64,000 bases of DNA from Coleofasciculus sp937127375 (lineage in GTDB: Bacteria; Cyanobacteriota; Cyanobacteriia; Cyanobacteriales; Coleofasciculaceae), in the NCBI GenBank assembly GCA_040218875.1, contig JAVJQP010000053.1; one strand, 5' to 3'. The translations under genes and the position numbers were made by a program. Shown one piece after another: positions 60,110 to 64,000 of this stretch (the stretch's first letter is position 1; each line of letters opens with the position of its first letter). A model generated the notes under the pieces. That model was not told the origin of the DNA. It made no database searches and saw nothing but the letters and a program-made list of their open reading frames with translations.

Positions 60110-60376
60110 GTGGTATATACATCACAACAATGGCAAGGAGAGTATCAAGAAACTCAGACGGGGCTACCGATGTTGTTAGACCCGGGTCTCCTTAGAGCCG
60201 CTCGGCAGATATACCATAATTATTATGAAGTCCATCCCCACCTAACCCAACGTCCCATGGGTGTGGCGATTGACCGATTTACTTATCGTGGCAAGTTGAT
60301 TTTTCGGGCGAAACCGATTCTTTTACCTCAAGAGTCTTTTGTACCACTGAGTCAGCTTGAGGCGGAGATTTATTAG
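60110..60376 (+). CDS. Hypothetical small protein
   Basis: 88 residues from a GTG start. WQGEYQETQTGLPMLLDPGL, LLRAARQIYHNYYEVHPHL and a basic beta-hairpin-like end (IDRFTYRGKLIFRAKPILLP) look like a real compact domain, but I do not recognise the family. It follows leuB by 98 bp on the same strand and could be co-transcribed. No signal peptide. Confidence 0.5.
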   Translation: MVYTSQQWQGEYQETQTGLPMLLDPGLLRAARQIYHNYYEVHPHLTQRPMGVAIDRFTYRGKLIFRAKPILLPQESFVPLSQLEAEIY

Positions 60377-60501
60377 GGATTGGTCATTTGTCCTTTGAGC
60401 AGAAAAGACGTTTAGCAACTTTTGGAACTCAATACAGAACAGCAACCCTTAAGGTTAAAGTAAGTTGGAATATGGATCAATAGAAACGGTAATCAAGCCT
60501 G

Positions 60502-60573
60502 ATGAGTTGGGAACAGGTAAAACGGGCGACAGTTGCGATCGCGGCGGCTGAGGATGGTATTAATGGTGCTTGA
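60502..60573 (+). pseudogene. Possible truncated gene start abutting an omega-RNA element
   Basis: ATG at 60502 opens a 23-codon frame, MSWEQVKRATVAIAAAEDGI NGA, that stops at TGA within the first bases of the element beginning at 60570. The protein-like sequence suggests an N-terminal remnant cut by that insertion; it may also be chance. Confidence 0.3.
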
Positions 60574-60706
60574 CACTGCCGAAACGGTATGACCTGTTTT
60601 CCAACCTAAAACGATCATACCGTGAGAAATGTGAAGCCTCGCGTCTTAAGACCGAGGCGTAACATCAGCTCAGAATCCACTCTCTTTTAAGGAGTGGAGA
60701 TGTCAA
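60570..60706 (+). mobile_element. Short IS605-type element: solo TnpB omega-RNA end
   Basis: 137 bp bounded by TTGACA and TGTCAA. The right end reads GAATCCACTCTCTTTTAAGG AGTGGAGATGTCAA, the typical 3' scaffold hairpin and end of TnpB omega RNAs. Further stems are GCCTCG...CGAGGC (60636-60658) and ACGGTATGA...TCATACCGT near the left end. No tnpB. The position of a guide would be the DNA just after 60706, i.e. the last codons of hupE. Confidence 0.65.
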
Positions 60707-61371
60707 CCGACAATGGCAGTTGCTAGGAACATGACTCCCACCGAGCAAATTGCCAAGCCGACAACCCGCAGGATAGCCAATGCATTCTCACTCCATCGCT
60801 TGAGGATAAGTTGACTTGCCATCATCGCGCCGAAAGCAATAATCCCCTGAATGAGCGTAAATCCGAGCAGATATGCCGCTATCGGATTCATCTCGGCACC
60901 AATAATGGCTTCTCCATAAGCATAACCATGAAACAATCCCGCGATCGCAGCCAGTCCAGTTAACACTTTATAATCTAGACGGTATTGCCCTATCAGCATT
61001 GCCCCAAACAGAACCACCGAAGCGGCAATTGCCAGTTCAGTCATCGGCAAGTTAATCGCTAACAGGTGAATCCCTGTACCTACCATTGCTGTTAACAAAA
61101 AGGCAACGGGAATAAAACCACCCCGAACAAGATTCGCGGCTAATAAACCCACAGCCACAACAAACGCCAAATGGTCAAATCCGATAACTGGGTGCGCGAA
61201 TCCAGAGAGCAACCCTTCCCAGACATTGGCAGGGGTTCTACCCCCAACCGGGTGGTGAGCGGCGGCACGTTCAGCCGCCCCTAAGACACCAATCCAGACC
61301 AACAGAGCAATCTGAACCCAGTCAAATCCTGGTTTTTTTAGAGTAGAGCGTTTTAACGGATAGTGCCGCAT
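60703..61371 (-). CDS. hupE: HupE/UreJ family membrane protein
   Basis: 222 residues from ATG 61371. A signal-like first helix (IALLVWIGVLGAAERAAA) is followed by AHHPVGGRTPANVWEGLLSG, FAHPVIGFDHLAFVVAVGLL and GLFHGYAYGEAIIGAEMNPI, the His-rich motifs of HupE/UreJ proteins, thought to import nickel or cobalt. About six helices in total. The stop codon (TGA, 60703-60705) lies in the TGTCAA end of an omega-RNA element, so the natural C-terminus may have been trimmed. Upstream in-frame codons run into a family C repeat and are not included; ATG 61407 is an alternative. Confidence 0.85.
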   Translation of the reverse strand: MRHYPLKRSTLKKPGFDWVQIALLVWIGVLGAAERAAAHHPVGGRTPANVWEGLLSGFAHPVIGFDHLAFVVAVGLLAANLVRGGFIPVAFLLTAMVGTGIHLLAINLPMTELAIAASVVLFGAMLIGQYRLDYKVLTGLAAIAGLFHGYAYGEAIIGAEMNPIAAYLLGFTLIQGIIAFGAMMASQLILKRWSENALAILRVVGLAICSVGVMFLATAIVG

Positions 61372-61455
61372 AGTAGACTGTTTAAACTTCAATCGTTCAC
61401 ACCTCATCAATGACATATTTGGGAAAGGCGGATTTATTATAGCGGTTCTCAGTGT

Positions 61456-61538
61456 CGGGGCGGGTTTAGTTTCATCTGGGGTGTCGCAACACTCAACACT
61501 CAAAACTAAGTCAGGGCGGGTTTTGCACAAACGTTATA
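61456..61538. repeat. Family C repeats, two left halves in tandem
   Basis: GGGGCGGGTTTAGTTTCATC and, 60 bp on, AGGGCGGGTTTTGCACAAAC in the same orientation, unlike the inverted arrangement of the other copies. Confidence 0.65.
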
Positions 61539-61571
61539 GCAATCGCCATAGCGGTTAGGACGCATCTTATG

Positions 61572-61599
61572 GTAGAGACGTTGCATGCAACGTCTCTAC
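61572..61599. repeat. GTAGAGACGTTGCATGCAAC-type palindrome (family D variant)
   Basis: A perfect 28-bp palindrome directly downstream of the TRAP binding-protein stop codon; may serve as its terminator. Confidence 0.7.
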
Positions 61600-61603
61600 T
61601 TCC

Positions 61604-62713
61604 TCATTCCTGATTTGCCATCACAAAATTAGAAAAACTGAGTTGATTCACCTGATGCCATTGGTAAATCTGTTCGCGAAAGCCCTTCCACTGCTCATAA
61701 ACCTCTTTAAACGTGCTATCTTGGGCAGCATTTTCTTCATATATTTCAAAGGATGCCTTCTGAGCGGCCTGCATAATCTCTTGAGAATAGGGCACCAGCT
61801 TCACCCCAGCCTCCAGCAGTTTTCCTAGGGCTTGTTGATTTAAGGCATCATACCGTGCCAGCATATTTAAGTTGGAGTCCATGGCTGCCGTTTTGAAGAC
61901 TTCCTGATACTCTTTGGGCAATTTATCCCACTCTGTCTTATTCACTTGCACTTCTAAAGTTGCTCCTGGCTCCCACCAACCGGGATAGTAGTAGAGTTGA
62001 GCCGCTTGATGCAAGCCGAGTTTCTCGTCATCATAAGGACCCACCCATTCAGCCGCGTCAATTGCCCCCCGTTCTAGTGCTAGGTAAATCTCGCCACCGG
62101 GTAACACTTGGGCATTAACCCCTAACCGGGACATCACGTCACCCCCTAACCCAGGAATTCGCATGGTCAAACCCTGGAGTTCCGCCACCGAGTTAACTTC
62201 TCGCTTAAACCAGCCGCCCATCTGAGTCCCCGTATTCCCAGCCGGAAAGTTAATCACGCCGAAGTCACTATAAAGCTTGTGCATCGCCTCTAAACCACCG
62301 CCATGGTATAACCAGGCATTCTGTTGTTGGGCGTCTAAACCAAAGGGAACAGTTGTGCCAAATGCCAAGGCGGGATTTTTGCCGATGTAATAATAGCTAG
62401 CGGTGTGACCACATTGCACCGTGCCAGTTTGTACCGCATCTAGCACCTGCAATCCGGGTACAATTTCACCAGCAGCAAAGGGTTTAATCGTGAAACGTCC
62501 ATTGGTCATTTCACTCACCCGCTGGCTCATGGTTTCTACGCCGCCAAAAATAGTATCCAACGATTGGGGCCAACTCGTTGCCATGCGCCATCGAATTCTG
62601 GGTTGGCTAACGCTTTGCGCCCCTGAATTAGTGGCGGTTGGGCGACACCCCACTAAGGCGGCGGTGCCTGTTGCACCAATGACAGCATTCCCGACAAATT
62701 TTCTACGTTTCAT
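61604..62713 (-). CDS. TRAP transporter substrate-binding protein (DctP family)
   Basis: 369 residues from ATG 62713. MKRRKFVGNAVIGATGTAAL VGC combines a twin-Arg-like start with a lipobox-type Cys. The mature protein (RWRMATSWPQSLDTIFGGVE, GLTMRIPGLGGDVMSRLG, ALERGAIDAAEWVGPYDDEK, YYYPGWWEPG) is the DctP-type fold used for organic acids in tripartite ATP-independent transport. The W-x-P-Y-D/EWVGPY segment is typical of the 2-oxo acid-binding subgroup. The membrane subunits (DctQ/DctM) are not in the window. The frame is open 74 codons further upstream through repeat DNA; that part is not included. Confidence 0.92.
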   Translation of the reverse strand: MKRRKFVGNAVIGATGTAALVGCRPTATNSGAQSVSQPRIRWRMATSWPQSLDTIFGGVETMSQRVSEMTNGRFTIKPFAAGEIVPGLQVLDAVQTGTVQCGHTASYYYIGKNPALAFGTTVPFGLDAQQQNAWLYHGGGLEAMHKLYSDFGVINFPAGNTGTQMGGWFKREVNSVAELQGLTMRIPGLGGDVMSRLGVNAQVLPGGEIYLALERGAIDAAEWVGPYDDEKLGLHQAAQLYYYPGWWEPGATLEVQVNKTEWDKLPKEYQEVFKTAAMDSNLNMLARYDALNQQALGKLLEAGVKLVPYSQEIMQAAQKASFEIYEENAAQDSTFKEVYEQWKGFREQIYQWHQVNQLSFSNFVMANQE

Positions 62714-62918
62714 GAGTTTGCCCGTTGCACCAAATTGATTACGGATTCCCAAAGCCTCTGCCTGGGATTTTGGTAATCTGGAATACTTTCTCTCTGTAAG
62801 CCCTGATTCTATCAGAGTGAGTCTCGTTTGAATAAATAAAAAATAACCGGCACCATGTAGAGACAGACGCGCCACGGCACATCTCCAGTCAACTGTAGGA
62901 GTGAGTTTAGCTACTGTA

Positions 62919-62980
62919 GGGGCGGGTTTAGCCACTAAAGCTTGCTTATCACTGATAACTGAAAAACAAAACCCGCCCTG
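62919..62980. repeat. Dispersed repeat family C copy
   Basis: TAGGGGCGGGTTTAGCCAC ... ACAAAACCCGCCCTGG. Confidence 0.7.
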
Positions 62981-63046
62981 GCTTGTGACTTTAAGCCATA
63001 CTCGACCCAGTTTCGTAACCCATACAAATTTCTATAATTTATGCTG

Positions 63047-63796
63047 TTATATTTTATACAACTGAGCAATCATTTCTTCCGAAACATTTGTAGCTGAACT
63101 ATCAAATAAAATTTTTCCCATTTTTAATCCAATAATTCGCTGATAATACTTTAGGGCAAAATCAACCGAATGTAGGCTAGTAACCAAAGTCTTACCACCC
63201 TGTTCACTCATTTGACATAGCAACTCTATTACCTCTCGACTCAACTCCGGATCAAGACTAGAAATCGGTTCATCGGCTAAAATAACTAAGGGATTTTGCA
63301 CCAGAACTCGCGCTAATGCCACTCGCTGCTGTTGTCCACCAGAGAGTTGATCAGTGCGGGTATAAAGTTTATCCGGAATTCCCACTTGAGTTAACGCCTG
63401 ATGCGCTGTTTCTACCTCTAACGGAAATAGCAGTGATAAAGCGGCTTTAAACAATGACCACCGTCCTAAATGTCCAGCATTAACATTGTGAATCACTCGC
63501 AAATTATCCACTAAATGAAACTGTTGATAGATTGTACCAATTTGCCGTTGCACTTTGCGTAATCTCCGAGTTGAAATTTGGGAAAGATTGTACCCTAATG
63601 CCCAAATTTCTCCTTGGGTGGGTTGCAGTGTCCCATTCAACAAACGCAATAGGGTGCTTTTTCCCGCCCCACTTGACCCAACTAACGCCACCCGTTCGCC
63701 AGGGTAAAGCGTGAGATTAATCTCGGTTAGGGCGGTCAATCGACCAAATTGCTGAGTTACACCTTTTAGCTGAAAAATTGGCGACGAATCGCTCAT
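63047..63796 (-). CDS. phnC: Phosphonate/phosphate-type ABC transporter ATPase
   Basis: 249 residues. Walker A ALVGSSGAGKSTLLRLLNG (~40), signature LSGGQQQRVALARVL, Walker B LVILADEPISSLDPE and the H-loop TSLHSVDFAL are complete. QLKGVTQQFGRLTALTEINL, IYQQFHLVDNLRVIHNVNAG and HLGRWSLFKAALSLLF are typical of PhnC. It supplies energy for uptake of phosphonate or phosphite with PhnD and PhnE. It overlaps the 3' end of the binding-protein gene by 4 bp (ATGA), an operon sign. Confidence 0.93.
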   Translation of the reverse strand: MSDSSPIFQLKGVTQQFGRLTALTEINLTLYPGERVALVGSSGAGKSTLLRLLNGTLQPTQGEIWALGYNLSQISTRRLRKVQRQIGTIYQQFHLVDNLRVIHNVNAGHLGRWSLFKAALSLLFPLEVETAHQALTQVGIPDKLYTRTDQLSGGQQQRVALARVLVQNPLVILADEPISSLDPELSREVIELLCQMSEQGGKTLVTSLHSVDFALKYYQRIIGLKMGKILFDSSATNVSEEMIAQLYKI

Positions 63797-64000
63797 TTTA
63801 TTTTGCCAATTTGACGACCGACTTTTTCAATTTGAGCGTAATTGGAATTTTCTGTGGAAATAAATTTATCAGCACCAAATAAGTCTAAAATTTCTTGGTG
63901 TTCGGGATTATTCGGGTCAAGCTTGAGTAAAGCAGCTTGCACTTTCTGGGAAAAATCTTCACCATAGCGTAACTTGGCATCGGGATGAATCACCCAATGA
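63793..64000 (-). CDS. phnD: Phosphonate-type ABC transporter substrate-binding protein, C-terminal part
   Basis: The frame runs off the window edge. The visible 69 residues end with LKLDPNNPEHQEILDLFGAD and FISTENSNYAQIEKVGRQIG, the usual C-terminus of PhnD/PtxB-type periplasmic binding proteins. It overlaps phnC by 4 bp, so phnD-phnC form an operon. The N-terminal signal and binding domains are outside the window. Confidence 0.85.
   Translation of the reverse strand, partial: HWVIHPDAKLRYGEDFSQKVQAALLKLDPNNPEHQEILDLFGADKFISTENSNYAQIEKVGRQIGKIK

Overview
The window comes from a cyanobacterium, most likely a filamentous, Coleofasciculus/Microcoleus-like species; the genus is an inference. 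Diagnostic genes are chlM (chlorophyll synthesis), psb28 (photosystem II assembly), a cyanobacterial-type ispH, a beta-carbonic anhydrase, crtO remnants and a cyanobacterial tRNA-Glu(UUC). The HIP1 palindrome GCGATCGC is scattered throughout, and palindromic, heptameric and minisatellite repeats fill almost every intergenic gap.

Layout. 0-4 kb: broken hemagglutinin-like gene, Uma2 nuclease between direct repeats, 5'-truncated PEP-CTERM gene, membrane protein. 4-5.6 kb: an IsrB (OMEGA) gene with about 0.45 kb of structured upstream DNA expected to encode its omega/HEARO RNA, directly before ftsH. 5.6-15.6 kb: ftsH, DUF1800, a small membrane protein, glycosyltransferase, sat (a tnpB-less IS605-type end lies at its start), an Uma2 remnant, darG-darT and mnmA. 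16-21 kb: a GGDEF protein and a histidine kinase sharing one N-terminal domain, then a degenerate GspE/PilB-like ATPase. 21.6-32.7 kb: mostly housekeeping metabolism (carbonic anhydrase, GST, ispH, amt, purE, nagA, chlM) with an NtcA-type promoter and a candidate sRNA upstream of amt. 32.9-39.7 kb: vWA protein, PEP-CTERM protein and a minus-strand run of a tail-anchored protein, a P-loop GTPase and a dynamin-like GTPase. 40.7-42.0 kb: a translationally coupled DUF1828-type pair bracketed by copies of a modular repeat. 42.5-50.4 kb: Ser/Thr kinase, tRNA-Glu, moaB, psb28, trpS, metF, DUF4139. 50.7-54.3 kb: a decay zone with remnants of a C5 methyltransferase, a DUF2231 gene, crtO and a crtX-like glycosyltransferase, several of which keep their ends but have lost their middles; an intact EAD-trypsin protease sits among them. 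54.4-64 kb: GHMP kinase, ProX-type binding protein, ABC-2 permease, leuB, hupE (its stop codon lies in a second tnpB-less omega element), a TRAP binding protein and phnC/phnD.

The most interesting signals are the three OMEGA-type loci abutting gene ends, the NtcA-driven sRNA candidate, the GTPase cluster, the repeat-bracketed DUF1828 pair, DarTG with a replaced DarG tail, the ATPase with lost catalytic residues, and the cluster of middle-deleted genes. All calls come from reading the sequence and the supplied translations; no database search was run.
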